This document shows positions 1 to 8,453 of a stretch of 64,000 bases of DNA, in pieces. The notes under the pieces were generated by a model. It had not been told where the DNA came from. It saw only the letters and a list, made by a program, of their open reading frames with translations, and did no database searches. Every line of letters starts with the position of its first letter. Position 1 is the first letter of the stretch. A program made the translations under genes and the position numbers. Origin of the DNA: Paenibacillus silviterrae (GTDB lineage Bacteria > Bacillota > Bacilli > Paenibacillales > NBRC-103111); contig NZ_JASKUT010000002.1 in assembly GCF_030167925.1 (NCBI RefSeq), positions 1,922,001 through 1,986,000 on the forward strand. The letters are read 5' to 3'.

Positions 1-1
1 C

Positions 2-1312
2 ACCGTTGCCGGGTGTCTGGTGATCATGCTCAGCCTGGACGTGCGGCTGACGCTGCTCAGTCTGGTGACCATTCCGCTGGTCGCTATCCTGACAAGAGTC
101 GTGTCCGGTCATACGCGCAAGCAATTCGCCGCCCAACAGAAGCAGCTTGGCGAGCTGAACGGGTTCATTGAAGAAACCGTCTCCGGGCAGAAGGTCGTGG
201 CTACCTTCTGTCGCGAGCCTCGCGCGCTGGCCGACTTCAGCCGGCTCAACACGAAGCTGGCGGACGTGGGCATCCGGGCGCAAATTTTGACAGGGCTTAT
301 GGGTCCGTTTATGAACGTAATTAATAACTTGGGTTTCGCCGCTATTGCTCTCGGGGGAGGCTGGATGGCGTTGATGCAGTGGACTACGGTCGGTGTCGTC
401 GTTTCCTTCCTGAACTATTCCCGCCAGCTGGGGCGGCCGGTGAACGAGCTTGCCAACCAGTTCAACATGATTCAAGCGGCGATTGCCGGTGCCGAGCGTG
501 TCTTCGAATTGATGGAGCAGAAGTCGGAGCACGAAGAGGCAGCACGAAGAACCGTATCCTCATCATTTGCAGATATGAAGGGCGAGGTCATTTTCAATGA
601 TGTTTCCTTCGGATATAAGGAAGGCGTACATGTGCTTCAGAACGTGTCGCTGCATGCATCTCCAGGCAGCATGATCGCACTGGTAGGGCCTACGGGAGCG
701 GGGAAAACGACGATCGTGAATCTTCTCACCCGATTTTATGAAACGACCTCGGGAAGCATCACGATCGACGGGGCGGACATCAAGCACATGGATAAGGAGG
801 CACTGCGGCGTCAATTGGGGATCGTTCTTCAGGATGCCTATGTGTTCTCCGATACGATCCGGGAGAATATTCGCTATGGTCGGCTTGATGCCACGGATGC
901 GGAGGTGGAGGCCGCTACCAAGCTGGCCAACGCGGACAGCTTCATCCGCAAGCTGCCTCAGGGCTATGATACGGTGCTTTCCAAGGAAGGGACCAATGTC
1001 AGCCATGGGCAGCGCCAGCTCTTAACTATCGCGCGGGCCATTCTGGCGAATCCGGCCGTATTGATCCTGGACGAAGCCACGAGCAGCATCGATACCCGCA
1101 CGGAAATGCACATCCAGGAGGCGATGCGTGTGCTGATGCAGGGGCGGACCAGCTTCGTCATAGCTCATCGTCTCAGCACGATCCGGGAGGCCGACATGAT
1201 TCTGGTGATCGACGGCGGGCGCATCATTGAGCGCGGGACTCATGAAGAGCTGCTGGACAGCAAGGGCTTCTACTATCGTCTGTACACGACGCAGTTTGAG
1301 AAAGCAGGGTAA
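2..1312 (+). CDS. ABC exporter half-transporter (membrane + ATPase), 5' end outside window
   Basis: C-terminal part of a type-I ABC exporter half-transporter, probably for drugs, lipids or peptides. The frame is open to the left edge, so the true start lies upstream. The first ~160 residues are the end of the membrane domain (hydrophobic segments around the window start and near residues 90-130). The nucleotide-binding domain follows, with Walker A GPTGAGKT, a degenerate signature SHGQRQ (canonical LSGGQ), Walker B LILDEATSSID and the switch histidine in IAHRLS. It is closed by a terminator 7 bases after the stop, so it is not part of the efflux operon that follows. In this family such subunits often work as heterodimers with an adjacent partner, which would lie left of the window. 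The degenerate signature SHGQRQ is common in such proteins and does not by itself mean loss of activity. Substrate cannot be read from the sequence. Confidence 0.93.
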   Translation, partial: TVAGCLVIMLSLDVRLTLLSLVTIPLVAILTRVVSGHTRKQFAAQQKQLGELNGFIEETVSGQKVVATFCREPRALADFSRLNTKLADVGIRAQILTGLMGPFMNVINNLGFAAIALGGGWMALMQWTTVGVVVSFLNYSRQLGRPVNELANQFNMIQAAIAGAERVFELMEQKSEHEEAARRTVSSSFADMKGEVIFNDVSFGYKEGVHVLQNVSLHASPGSMIALVGPTGAGKTTIVNLLTRFYETTSGSITIDGADIKHMDKEALRRQLGIVLQDAYVFSDTIRENIRYGRLDATDAEVEAATKLANADSFIRKLPQGYDTVLSKEGTNVSHGQRQLLTIARAILANPAVLILDEATSSIDTRTEMHIQEAMRVLMQGRTSFVIAHRLSTIREADMILVIDGGRIIERGTHEELLDSKGFYYRLYTTQFEKAG

Positions 1313-1318
1313 GAAGGG

Positions 1319-1350
1319 GGCTGACGGCTGGGGCTGTCAGCCTCTTTTCG
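1319..1350 (+). terminator. Rho-independent terminator after ABC exporter
   Basis: Perfect 7-bp stem GGCTGAC/GTCAGCC (1319-1325 with 1336-1342) followed by TCTTTTC. It separates the exporter from the MarR operon. Confidence 0.8.
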
Positions 1351-1435
1351 ATTAGGGAAAGCCGGCGCCAGCAGCGCTATTCTGCTATCCGAAGGCCCAT
1401 TTATCAAAAATTCATTAAACTGTTTAAAAACATAT

Positions 1436-1463
1436 TTGCATGGATTTCATTTCATGCTATGAT
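1436..1463 (+). promoter_or_regulatory. Putative promoter of the MarR efflux operon
   Basis: TTGCAT (1436-1441), 16-bp spacer, TATGAT (1458-1463). It lies ~60 bases upstream of the MarR ribosome site and is the best sigma-A-like pair in this gap. Confidence 0.5.
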
Positions 1464-1468
1464 ATTTT

Positions 1469-1497
1469 GCATTCGAATATTTCGCGTTCGTAATATT
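1469..1497 (+). promoter_or_regulatory. Candidate MarR operator (two direct repeats)
   Basis: Two near-identical units, GCATTCGAATATT (1469-1481) and GCGTTCGTAATATT (1484-1497), sit just downstream of the predicted -10. AATATT is self-complementary, so the pair also gives an AATATT-N10-AATATT inverted repeat. The position fits autorepression by the MarR protein encoded next. This is inference from position and symmetry only. Confidence 0.4.
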
Positions 1498-1525
1498 AGC
1501 ATGTATAAAGAAAGGGGAAGTGCCG

Positions 1526-1969
1526 TTGGACCGCAGCCTTGATGTAACTTCGTTATTCAAAAGATTAAATAAGCTGCGAACGACCATGATGTATGCCGAA
1601 ATGAAAACGCTTGGCCTTACGGGGCCGCAGATGTTCGTGCTGCGTGAGCTGTTTCTGGGGCAGCCCAAGACGATTGGAGATCTTTCCAAGGCGCTGGAGC
1701 TAAGCAACAGCACGTTAACGGGTATCATTGACCGCTTGGAGCGCGATCGGCTGGTGGAGCGGAAGCGGGATGAGAAGGACCGACGTGTGATATGGATCTA
1801 TATTACGTCGCTTTGCGAGCAATTAAAAAAGGATCGTCTCGACCGGGTGGATGCCGAATTTAACGAAATGCTGGCTCAGTCTTTTACGCAGGAGCAGTTT
1901 ACCTTAGTTCATGATGTGCTTTCGAAATTAATAGTCCATATCGAGGAGAGGCTGGAGAGTACCCAATGA
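1526..1969 (+). CDS. MarR-family transcriptional regulator
   Basis: Winged-helix repressor of 147 residues, the usual MarR length. The DNA-binding core is visible as LSKALELSNSTLTGIIDRLE, followed by the wing containing DEKDRRV. MarR dimers typically repress adjacent efflux genes until a phenolic or drug ligand binds. I place the start at TTG 1526, six bases behind GGGGAA; the GTG at 1520 in the same frame is too close to that site. The stop overlaps the next start (ATGA), so it is translationally coupled to the adaptor gene. Context says it controls the three efflux genes behind it. The ligand is unknown. Confidence 0.92.
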   Translation: MDRSLDVTSLFKRLNKLRTTMMYAEMKTLGLTGPQMFVLRELFLGQPKTIGDLSKALELSNSTLTGIIDRLERDRLVERKRDEKDRRVIWIYITSLCEQLKKDRLDRVDAEFNEMLAQSFTQEQFTLVHDVLSKLIVHIEERLESTQ

Positions 1970-2622
1970 AACGGAAAATCATCCTATACGTCATTTTGCT
2001 GGTTATGGTGGCGAGCGGCGCCGGCATCGGCGTCTACTATTGGTATGAGAACGAGCATTATGTCAAGACAGAGGACGCCCGCGTGGCCGGAGAGATTTAT
2101 CGGGTAATGCCAAGGATTGCCGGCAAGATGAATTCACTCGGGGTCAAAATCGGGGATACGGTGGTAGCCGATCAGATCGTCGGTCAGCAGGATATCACGA
2201 ACCTGCCCAACAGCTTGCTGGATCAAGCGACGCTGCGAGCGCCGATTAGCGGAACGGTCATTCAGACGTCGGCTAAGCCGGGCGAGGTAGTTTCACCAGG
2301 GCAAGCCGTCGCCATGATTATGGATAAGAGCAAGGTATACATATCGGCGGATATTGAAGAGACCAGCATTAACAAGGTGAAGCTGGGGCAAACGGTCGAT
2401 ATCGAGCTGGATACGTATCCGGGTCGAGCTTTTACAGGGAAGGTAACGGAGATTGGGGAAGCCGCCGCCTCGACCTTCTCCCTGATGCCTACCATCAGCA
2501 CCAGCGGAAGCTTCACGAAGGTGACACAGCGGATCAATGTAAAAGTAGCGATCGACGACCACGAGGGCTTGGATTTTGCACCGGGCATGAACGCAGTAAT
2601 TAAGATTCATATCAAAGACTAA
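1966..2622 (+). CDS. Short HlyD/EmrA-type membrane-fusion adaptor
   Basis: Adaptor-like protein of 218 residues. One N-terminal membrane anchor (about residues 5-26) is followed by a lipoyl/barrel-sandwich region split around residues 45-110 and a beta-barrel region around 115-215 (LRAPISGTVIQ, KPGEVVSPGQAVAMI). It lacks the long alpha-helical hairpin normally inserted between the two lipoyl halves, so it is shorter than EmrA-type adaptors (~330-390 residues). The start overlaps the MarR stop. It is followed 14 bases later by a second, full-size adaptor gene. It likely works with the MFS pump of the same operon, but how a monoderm uses two adaptors is not clear from sequence. Confidence 0.88.
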   Translation: MKRKIILYVILLVMVASGAGIGVYYWYENEHYVKTEDARVAGEIYRVMPRIAGKMNSLGVKIGDTVVADQIVGQQDITNLPNSLLDQATLRAPISGTVIQTSAKPGEVVSPGQAVAMIMDKSKVYISADIEETSINKVKLGQTVDIELDTYPGRAFTGKVTEIGEAAASTFSLMPTISTSGSFTKVTQRINVKVAIDDHEGLDFAPGMNAVIKIHIKD

Positions 2623-2636
2623 AAGGGGATCCCGAC

Positions 2637-3965
2637 ATGAAGAACTATTTGCATATTCTTACGGCAGCAGCGATCCTGTCTGCATCCACGGCAGCGCTGA
2701 CAGGCTGCAATGCAGGGACTCCCGCACAAGCCTCTTCATCCGGCTCCATTGGGGTCAAGGTGATTACGCTAAGCGCTTCCGCGGGTGTCCCCGGAGCAAG
2801 CGGCAAAATCGCTCCGCTCCAAACCGTTCATATTTATTCGAAGCTTCCGGGCCGTGTCGCTGAGGTGTTCGTTGACGAGGGCTCCAAGGTGAAGAAGGGC
2901 GATGTGCTCCTCCAATTGGATACGGCCGATTTGTTGCAGCAGCAGGCGCAAGCCCAAGCGAATGTAGACGCGGCGCAGGCCAAGCTGAACGATACCTTGC
3001 ATGGAGCAAGGCCGCAGGATCTTCAAGCGGCGGAAGCTGCGGTAACGCAAGCCCGGGGAGGTCTGGATACGGCGGCGGCAGCGGTCGAGCAGGCCAAGGC
3101 TGTATTGGACTTAGCCACCAAAACGCATAATCAGCTTCAGAATCGATATGATGAGGGTTTGTTGTCCAAGGATGAGCTTGAAGCAGCCCATGTGAACTTC
3201 GAGAAGGCAAGCACGGGATATAACCAGTCCCTTGCTGCGCAAAGCTCCGCACAAGCCGCGCTCTCGGCCGCTTCTGCGAAGCTGGAGCTGGCTCGTGCCG
3301 GCGCAACCAGTGACACAATTGCGGCCTTGAGAGCGCAGGTCGATCTGGCTAAAGCATCCCTGGAGCTTTCGAAGAATGCGATTGACAACGCCGCTATCAA
3401 GGCTCCATCGGACGGCATCGTAGTCAAGCGCTCCGTTCAGCCCGGAGAAATGGCTTTTACCTCGATGCCTTCCGGTACGGAGCTGTTGACCATGGTGAGC
3501 ATGGACTCGGTTAAGGTGGAGGTTAGCGTTCCTGAAAGTCTCATAGGCCAGGTAAAAGAAGGAGCAGAGGTGAAAGTGACGGTACCGAGCGTTCCGAATA
3601 AAACGTTTGACGGGGTCGTCTCCTTCGTCTCTCCCGTGTCTGACGTCAATAATAATACGTTTCCCGTTAAGGTGATCGTCAAAAATTCGGATGAGGCTCT
3701 TCGCGCCGGTGCCGTCGCATCCGTAGCTTTCGGCGCATCCGCTTCAAGCCGGGTCGAGCTGCCGAAGAGCGCTTTGCTGAAGGGCGAGGGAGGCACCTTC
3801 GTATACCGTGTTAGCAATGGGGTTGCTCAGAAAGTTCAGCTTCAGGTCGAGGAGAAGAATGAAGAATGGGTCTACGTCAAGGGCGATTCACTGAAGGCTA
3901 ACGATCAAATCGTCCTGAAGCCAGGAGAAGCAGTAACCGACGGCGCTAAGGTTCATGCGGAATAA
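2637..3965 (+). CDS. HlyD/RND-type adaptor lipoprotein with coiled-coil hairpin
   Basis: Lipid-anchored membrane-fusion protein of 442 residues. It has a signal peptide with lipobox LTGC (Cys about residue 24), a first lipoyl half (KLPGRVAEVFVDEGSKVKKG), a long Ala/Gln-rich coiled-coil hairpin (about residues 95-235), a second lipoyl half (IKAPSDGIVVKRSVQPGE), a beta-barrel and a membrane-proximal domain. This is the normal layout for efflux adaptors that couple a transporter to the exterior. It sits in the MarR operon between the short adaptor and the MFS pump, with a ribosome site AAAAGGGG before the ATG. The substrate is not deducible. The same architecture is also found with MacB-type ABC pumps, but none is adjacent here. 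Confidence 0.92.
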   Translation: MKNYLHILTAAAILSASTAALTGCNAGTPAQASSSGSIGVKVITLSASAGVPGASGKIAPLQTVHIYSKLPGRVAEVFVDEGSKVKKGDVLLQLDTADLLQQQAQAQANVDAAQAKLNDTLHGARPQDLQAAEAAVTQARGGLDTAAAAVEQAKAVLDLATKTHNQLQNRYDEGLLSKDELEAAHVNFEKASTGYNQSLAAQSSAQAALSAASAKLELARAGATSDTIAALRAQVDLAKASLELSKNAIDNAAIKAPSDGIVVKRSVQPGEMAFTSMPSGTELLTMVSMDSVKVEVSVPESLIGQVKEGAEVKVTVPSVPNKTFDGVVSFVSPVSDVNNNTFPVKVIVKNSDEALRAGAVASVAFGASASSRVELPKSALLKGEGGTFVYRVSNGVAQKVQLQVEEKNEEWVYVKGDSLKANDQIVLKPGEAVTDGAKVHAE

Positions 3966-3979
3966 GGGGGCTGAAGCGA

Positions 3980-5581
3980 ATGACGCAAGCTTCCATTACC
4001 GCAGCAAAACCGCAGCTGCAGCCTAAGGAAGGCTATTGGCTGCCGGTCATCGTCCTGATTATCGGTACCTTCATGGCTATACTGGACAGCAGCCTGATGA
4101 ACGTGGCCCTGCCGAAGCTGATGGCGGTCTTCGGTGTATCCCAGAACGACGTGGAGTGGGTGGTAACCGGGTACATGCTGGCTTCCGCCGTCGTCGTGCC
4201 GATGGGCGGGTTTCTGGCCGATCGTTTCGGCTACAAAACGACGTTCTTAACGACATTAATCGCTTTTGTCATCGGTTCGGCCCTGTGCGGCATGGCCTGG
4301 AGCAATTCCAGCCTTATCGCGGCACGGATTATTCAGGGCTTGGGCGGCGGCTTTATCATGCCGATCGGTATGGCGATGCTGTACCAAATTGTGCCCCGTG
4401 ACAAGGTTCAGGTAGCGATGGGCGTCTGGGGCATCTCCGCGATGGCCGCTCCGGCCATGGGCCCGACGCTAAGCGGTTATTTGGTGGACCACTTCAGCTG
4501 GCGCTACCTGTTCTATATCAATTTGCCTATCGGAATTCTGGCCATCATCCTCGGCTATCTTCTCTTGAAGGAAACGCCGAAGCAAGAGGGCTTAAAGTTC
4601 GACTTTATGGGCTCTTTCCTGTCCATGGTAATGTTCGGTACGCTGCTGCTTGCACTTACCGACGGGCAGAAGGAAGGCTGGACCTCACTGTATATCGTCT
4701 CGCTTTTCTTTATCTCGTTCTTTAGCTTTGTGTTTCTGCTGTGGGTTGAGCTCGGCAAGGAGAATCCGATCATGGATTTTCATCTGTTCAAAAATTCGCT
4801 CTTCACCATCAGCCTTATCGCCTCCAGCTTCGTGATGATTGCGATGCAGGGCGGCGTCTATCTGATGCCGGTGTACATCCAGAACGTGCTGGGGATGACG
4901 CCTATGCAGACGGGAATGCTCATGATGCCGCAATCCATTGCGATGGCCTTCATGATGCCGGTGGCAGGGAAGCTGACGTCCAAGTACGGCCCTGTGCCGC
5001 TTAGCGTCATCGGTTTGGCGCTCGTCGGGTGCGTTACGGTCGAGCTGCACAATATTGCGCAAAATACGCCGCATCACTGGATCACCTGGATGCTGGTCAT
5101 CCGCGGGATCGGAATCGGCCTCTGTATGATGCCGTTATCGTCTGCAGGGCTGAATACACTTCCCAACAGTATGATCGGCAGAGCATCGTCATTATCCAAT
5201 GTATTCCGGAACGTTATGGCGTCGCTCGGGATTGCCGCGCTTACAAGCATCATGACCCGAAGCACTACAAACTACGCTTCGCATATCGCCGAGAAGATCG
5301 ATGTGACGACGCCTGCTTTCAATGAGTTTCAAACGAATGTGGTCCATCGTTACCTGGAGCTGGGGACGGATTCTTTATCGGCCGCGGGAGGTGTCAGCGG
5401 TGTATTGGCAGCCGTCATACAGAAGGAAGCCTTAACCCGCGGCATCGCCGAAACACTGTTAATCTCCGCCATCCCTGCTTTTATCTCGATGGTCCTGGTC
5501 TTCTTTATGATTAGGAGAAGGAAAGCAGGGGCGGAAACAGAGCATGGGGCTGACAAGAAGCATGTGATGATAGAGATGTAA
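3980..5581 (+). CDS. DHA2-family MFS multidrug efflux pump (EmrB/QacA type)
   Basis: Proton-driven drug exporter of 533 residues with about 14 predicted membrane segments, the DHA2 hallmark. Visible motifs are the motif-C region with LDSSLMNVALP in helix 1, motif A GGFLADRFGYK after helix 2, and GRASSLSNVFRNVMASLG late in the protein. An unpaired hydrophilic stretch at about residues 440-475 precedes the last helix. It is the last gene of the MarR operon, 14 bases after the adaptor, with GGGGG as ribosome site. EmrB-type pumps normally work with an EmrA-type adaptor, which fits the neighbours. A strong inverted repeat lies downstream at 5612-5656. Confidence 0.95.
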   Translation: MTQASITAAKPQLQPKEGYWLPVIVLIIGTFMAILDSSLMNVALPKLMAVFGVSQNDVEWVVTGYMLASAVVVPMGGFLADRFGYKTTFLTTLIAFVIGSALCGMAWSNSSLIAARIIQGLGGGFIMPIGMAMLYQIVPRDKVQVAMGVWGISAMAAPAMGPTLSGYLVDHFSWRYLFYINLPIGILAIILGYLLLKETPKQEGLKFDFMGSFLSMVMFGTLLLALTDGQKEGWTSLYIVSLFFISFFSFVFLLWVELGKENPIMDFHLFKNSLFTISLIASSFVMIAMQGGVYLMPVYIQNVLGMTPMQTGMLMMPQSIAMAFMMPVAGKLTSKYGPVPLSVIGLALVGCVTVELHNIAQNTPHHWITWMLVIRGIGIGLCMMPLSSAGLNTLPNSMIGRASSLSNVFRNVMASLGIAALTSIMTRSTTNYASHIAEKIDVTTPAFNEFQTNVVHRYLELGTDSLSAAGGVSGVLAAVIQKEALTRGIAETLLISAIPAFISMVLVFFMIRRRKAGAETEHGADKKHVMIEM

Positions 5582-5611
5582 GTCTCCGGGTATGCTTAAA
5601 GCTGCAAAACG

Positions 5612-5656
5612 GCACAAATCGCTCTGCATGGATCTTCTATGCTGAGCGATTTGTGC
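5612..5656 (+). terminator. Long perfect inverted repeat after the efflux operon
   Basis: A perfect 13-bp stem GCACAAATCGCTC/GAGCGATTTGTGC (5612-5624 with 5644-5656) and a 19-base loop. There is no strong U-run behind it, so it may be a weak terminator or an RNA-stabilising hairpin. Confidence 0.6.
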
Positions 5657-5841
5657 TATAAGGCATCATTTCTTGGGGATTTCGACCTGTTAGGCGGCTA
5701 GGGGTGGAAGAATTATGTATTTTCTCACAAATCTTCACATAAACCATTCTTTCTCATATTGATTTTTGTACTTTTGCAGAAATGGCAAACATCTCTCGGG
5801 TTGAACCCATGAATCCTGGCTGAACATTCTCCCGATCGCGA

Positions 5842-5898
5842 GAAGGGGCTGCCCATAGTCATGCATCATGACCTGCATGAACCTTTGGGAGCCCCTTC
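5842..5898. terminator. Hairpin between convergent genes, end of exonuclease III
   Basis: GAAGGGGCT (5842-5850) pairs with AGCCCCTTC (5890-5898), with inner CCCA/TGGG pairing and a smaller CATGCA/TGCATG repeat in the loop. It lies 20 bases behind the exonuclease stop. The absence of a T-run makes orientation uncertain. Confidence 0.5.
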
Positions 5899-5917
5899 AT
5901 ATTATCAATATTAAACG

Positions 5918-6685
5918 TTATGAAATGTTTATCTCATCAATCTCCAGCACGATCGGGCAATGGTCGCTGCCTAGTACCTCGGAGTGAATCTGTGCGTCGA
6001 CCAAGGCAGGCTGCAGCCGTGACGAGCAGAGGAAATAGTCGATACGCCAGCCTACATTCCGCTCCCGCACCTTGGGCATGTTGGACCACCAGGTAAAGGC
6101 ATCGGTCTTGTCCGGGTAGAAATGCCGGAACGTATCGGTGAACCCGGTCTCCAGCAGCAGCGATAGCTTCTCCCGCTCTTCGTCCGTGAAGCCGGAATTG
6201 CCCCGGTTGGACTTGGCGTTCTTAATGTCAATCTCCTGATGAGCTACGTTCAGGTCACCGCAGACGATGACGGGCTTCCTGGCGTCCAGCTCCTTAAGGT
6301 ATCCGCGAAAGCGATCCTCCCATTCGAGCCGATATTCCAGACGGGACAAGTCGCGCTTCGCATTGGGGGTGTAGACGGTGACGAGATAAAATGCTTCAAA
6401 TTCCAGTGTGAGGATACGGCCCTCCGGCTCAGAGTCTTCTTCGATCCCATAGCGTACAGAGAGCGGCTTCAACCTGGTAAAAACCGCAGTGCCGGAATAT
6501 CCCTTCTTCTCCGCGTAATTCCAATACTGCTCATACTCCTCGCCGTAATCCAGCGCAATCTGGCCCTCCTGCAGCTTCGTCTCCTGCACGCAGACGATAT
6601 CGGCGTTCATTCGGGCGAAATACTCGTTAAACCCTTTATTGACACAGGCCCGAAGGCCATTCACATTCCAGGATATCAGTTTCAT
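5918..6685 (-). CDS. exoA: Exodeoxyribonuclease III / AP endonuclease (ExoA-type)
   Basis: Class-II AP endonuclease of 255 residues, matching Bacillus ExoA (~252). It cleaves DNA 5' of abasic sites in base-excision repair and has 3'-5' exonuclease activity. Motifs in order: SWNVNGLRA at the N-terminus, the metal-binding Glu in CVQETKLQ, GDLNVAH with the Asp/Asn pair, WWSNMPKVRERNVGWRIDYF, and the C-terminal GSDHCPI with the catalytic His. The ribosome site GGGAGAGGA precedes the ATG. It lies 32 bases behind the OB-fold-like gene on the same strand, so the two may be cotranscribed. Confidence 0.96.
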   Translation of the reverse strand: MKLISWNVNGLRACVNKGFNEYFARMNADIVCVQETKLQEGQIALDYGEEYEQYWNYAEKKGYSGTAVFTRLKPLSVRYGIEEDSEPEGRILTLEFEAFYLVTVYTPNAKRDLSRLEYRLEWEDRFRGYLKELDARKPVIVCGDLNVAHQEIDIKNAKSNRGNSGFTDEEREKLSLLLETGFTDTFRHFYPDKTDAFTWWSNMPKVRERNVGWRIDYFLCSSRLQPALVDAQIHSEVLGSDHCPIVLEIDEINIS

Positions 6686-6717
6686 TGCAAGTCCTCTCCC
6701 CGACTTTCATTCCCACA

Positions 6718-7461
6718 TTACTTAACTTTGTTAATCTTAGCAGGATTATTAATTTTATAAGGAACCGGATGCTTCGTCAACTTCTTGGCTACGATCTTGG
6801 CATCGAAGGTAATCGTATCGCCAACCTCCAGCTCCAGCTTTTTCATCGTATTGCTGTGGCTGGACCAGGCCGTTCCGACCTCCGTCTCGGGATCCGTAAT
6901 CGATACCGCTTCGTAAATGATGACCTCGTCATCCGTATCGGCAAAATGATTCGGAACCGTCGCGAACTCCTTGACCGTTGCGATCATGCTGACCTTCCCC
7001 TCAGGAAGCTCAAGCTTAGGCGCTCTAGCCGTCTTAGGGGCCTTCGGCTGGGCCGGCTCCTTGACGGGCTTGCTCTTCGGCGCTGCTTCCGCTGAGGGCT
7101 TGTCCTTCGCGGACTGCGCTTTGGCAGGCGTCTCCCCATCGGCCGAATCCGAAGCAACTTCTTGCTCAACATCGGTAGCGGTGATCAGCTTCTGGCTATA
7201 GCTCGCCGCCTGCATTTCTTTCAGGTAAGAGGGATGGATACAGTGCCTCTGCTGATTATCGAATTCAATAACGGCCGTCATGTCATCCACATAACCGACA
7301 ATACTGCACGCGAGGTGTTTCCCATTTCCCTTATAGTAAAAGCTTTTGGTCTTGGCCGCCTTCTCCGACAGCAGTCCCCATTCCTTACACTTGTCCATCA
7401 AATCAGACTCGGTATCGAAGGCATAATAACTGGCCGGTTCGATCGTAAACGAATGCTCCAT
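6718..7461 (-). CDS. Uncharacterised two-part protein with Ala/Pro/Lys linker and OB-fold-like C-terminus
   Basis: I do not recognise a named family. The 247-residue protein has an N-terminal domain (about residues 1-95, with a Cys/His-containing segment HLACSIVGYVDD and HCIHPSYL), a low-complexity linker rich in Ala, Pro and Lys (about 100-155, resembling histone-like tails), and a C-terminal beta-rich domain (about 155-247). The latter has a pattern like a nucleic-acid-binding OB fold: conserved V..I.TVKEF, LEVGDTITFDAKI, and a basic end INNPAKINKVK. It is followed by exonuclease III 32 bases on, which suggests but does not prove a role in DNA metabolism. The ribosome site GGCGGAGA fits the ATG at 7461. 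No signal peptide or membrane segment is seen. Confidence 0.8.
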   Translation of the reverse strand: MEHSFTIEPASYYAFDTESDLMDKCKEWGLLSEKAAKTKSFYYKGNGKHLACSIVGYVDDMTAVIEFDNQQRHCIHPSYLKEMQAASYSQKLITATDVEQEVASDSADGETPAKAQSAKDKPSAEAAPKSKPVKEPAQPKAPKTARAPKLELPEGKVSMIATVKEFATVPNHFADTDDEVIIYEAVSITDPETEVGTAWSSHSNTMKKLELEVGDTITFDAKIVAKKLTKHPVPYKINNPAKINKVK

Positions 7462-7620
7462 TGGATCTCCGCCTTTCTTGTCGTTATTGTCTATTTTAAC
7501 ATGATTTTGTCACTTCAATCATCTTCTCCCGTGAAGATGTATAGGATAGTAAACGAAACTAATCAGAAGAGATAGCGTAATATTGATCATCCAATTATTT
7601 TTTAAAAGGAGGAATGCAGT

Positions 7621-8397
7621 GTGTGGACACGAGCGGAGCTCAAAGCCAGAGCTAAGGAGGCACTCAAAGGCTCCTACTGGAAGGCGTTTCTGGCCAGTCT
7701 GGTGATTGTCATTGCGACAGGAGGGTTAGGGGGCTCCTATAATTTTGGAGGGGGCGGAGGTGGCGGCGGCACATCAGGGAATTCGCCGTCCTTCGGCTGG
7801 AATTCCTTCTCTCCCGACGGAGACGGTTCTTTTGTCTGGGTGATCCTGGCGATAGCTCTGCTGATCGGTCTTGTCGTGTTTGTCATCTTGATGGCGTTTC
7901 GAATCCTGCTGGGCTATCCTCTTGAGGTGGGAGGAAGACTCTACTTCAAGCAGGCCGCGGAGCAGGACGTGAATCTCGCTCATATCGTCTATTCTTTTGA
8001 CAAGGGCAGGTACTGGGACATTATTAAAGCTATGTTCTGGAGAGGACTGCTCACCTTCCTTTGGTACCTGCTGCTGATCATCCCGGGTATTGTCAAGACG
8101 TACGCCTACAGCCTGGTGCCCTATATCCTGAGTGACAATCCCAATATCGGCTACAAGCGCGCCGTCGAGCTCAGCAAGCAAATGACCGCCGGACATAAAT
8201 TCCGGATGTGGGTTCTTGATCTTTCTTTTATCGGATGGTATTTATTGGGCCTCATTGTATTTATCGTCGGCATTTTCTTCGTCATGCCTTATGTGGATTC
8301 GACGAAGGCGGAGCTTTACCGCACGCTTCGCCGCCTTGCGATTCAGCAGGGAATTACCAGCGAGGAAGAGCTGCGACTCAACCCGCCCGCAGTATAG
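7621..8397 (+). CDS. DUF975-family membrane protein
   Basis: Integral membrane protein of 258 residues with the typical DUF975 opening (TRAELKARAKEALKGSYWKA), then about five hydrophobic segments with a Gly-rich loop (GGGGGGGGTSGN, about residues 43-58) between the first two. The C-terminal part contains the family-typical GLIVFIVGIFFVMPYVDSTKAE. The start is GTG behind an AAAAGGAGG site. The function of the family is unknown. The gene stands alone and is closed by a clear terminator. Confidence 0.9.
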   Translation: MWTRAELKARAKEALKGSYWKAFLASLVIVIATGGLGGSYNFGGGGGGGGTSGNSPSFGWNSFSPDGDGSFVWVILAIALLIGLVVFVILMAFRILLGYPLEVGGRLYFKQAAEQDVNLAHIVYSFDKGRYWDIIKAMFWRGLLTFLWYLLLIIPGIVKTYAYSLVPYILSDNPNIGYKRAVELSKQMTAGHKFRMWVLDLSFIGWYLLGLIVFIVGIFFVMPYVDSTKAELYRTLRRLAIQQGITSEEELRLNPPAV

Positions 8398-8414
8398 GCT
8401 CCACCAATAATACA

Positions 8415-8453
8415 GCCACCCTTCGAGCACTCGGTCTCCTAGGGTGGCTTTTT
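8415..8453 (+). terminator. Rho-independent terminator after DUF975 gene
   Basis: GCCACCC (8415-8421) pairs with GGGTGGC (8442-8448), followed by TTTTT. It also overlaps the end of the convergent VTT-protein gene. Confidence 0.85.

Larger units (their letters stand above)
5582..5917. other. Intergenic region with two convergent hairpins
   Basis: No gene is visible in these 336 bases. It holds the inverted repeat behind the efflux operon (5612-5656), an A/T-rich stretch (about 5710-5780) and a long hairpin behind exonuclease III (5842-5898). I see no convincing small open frame with a ribosome site. Confidence 0.6.
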
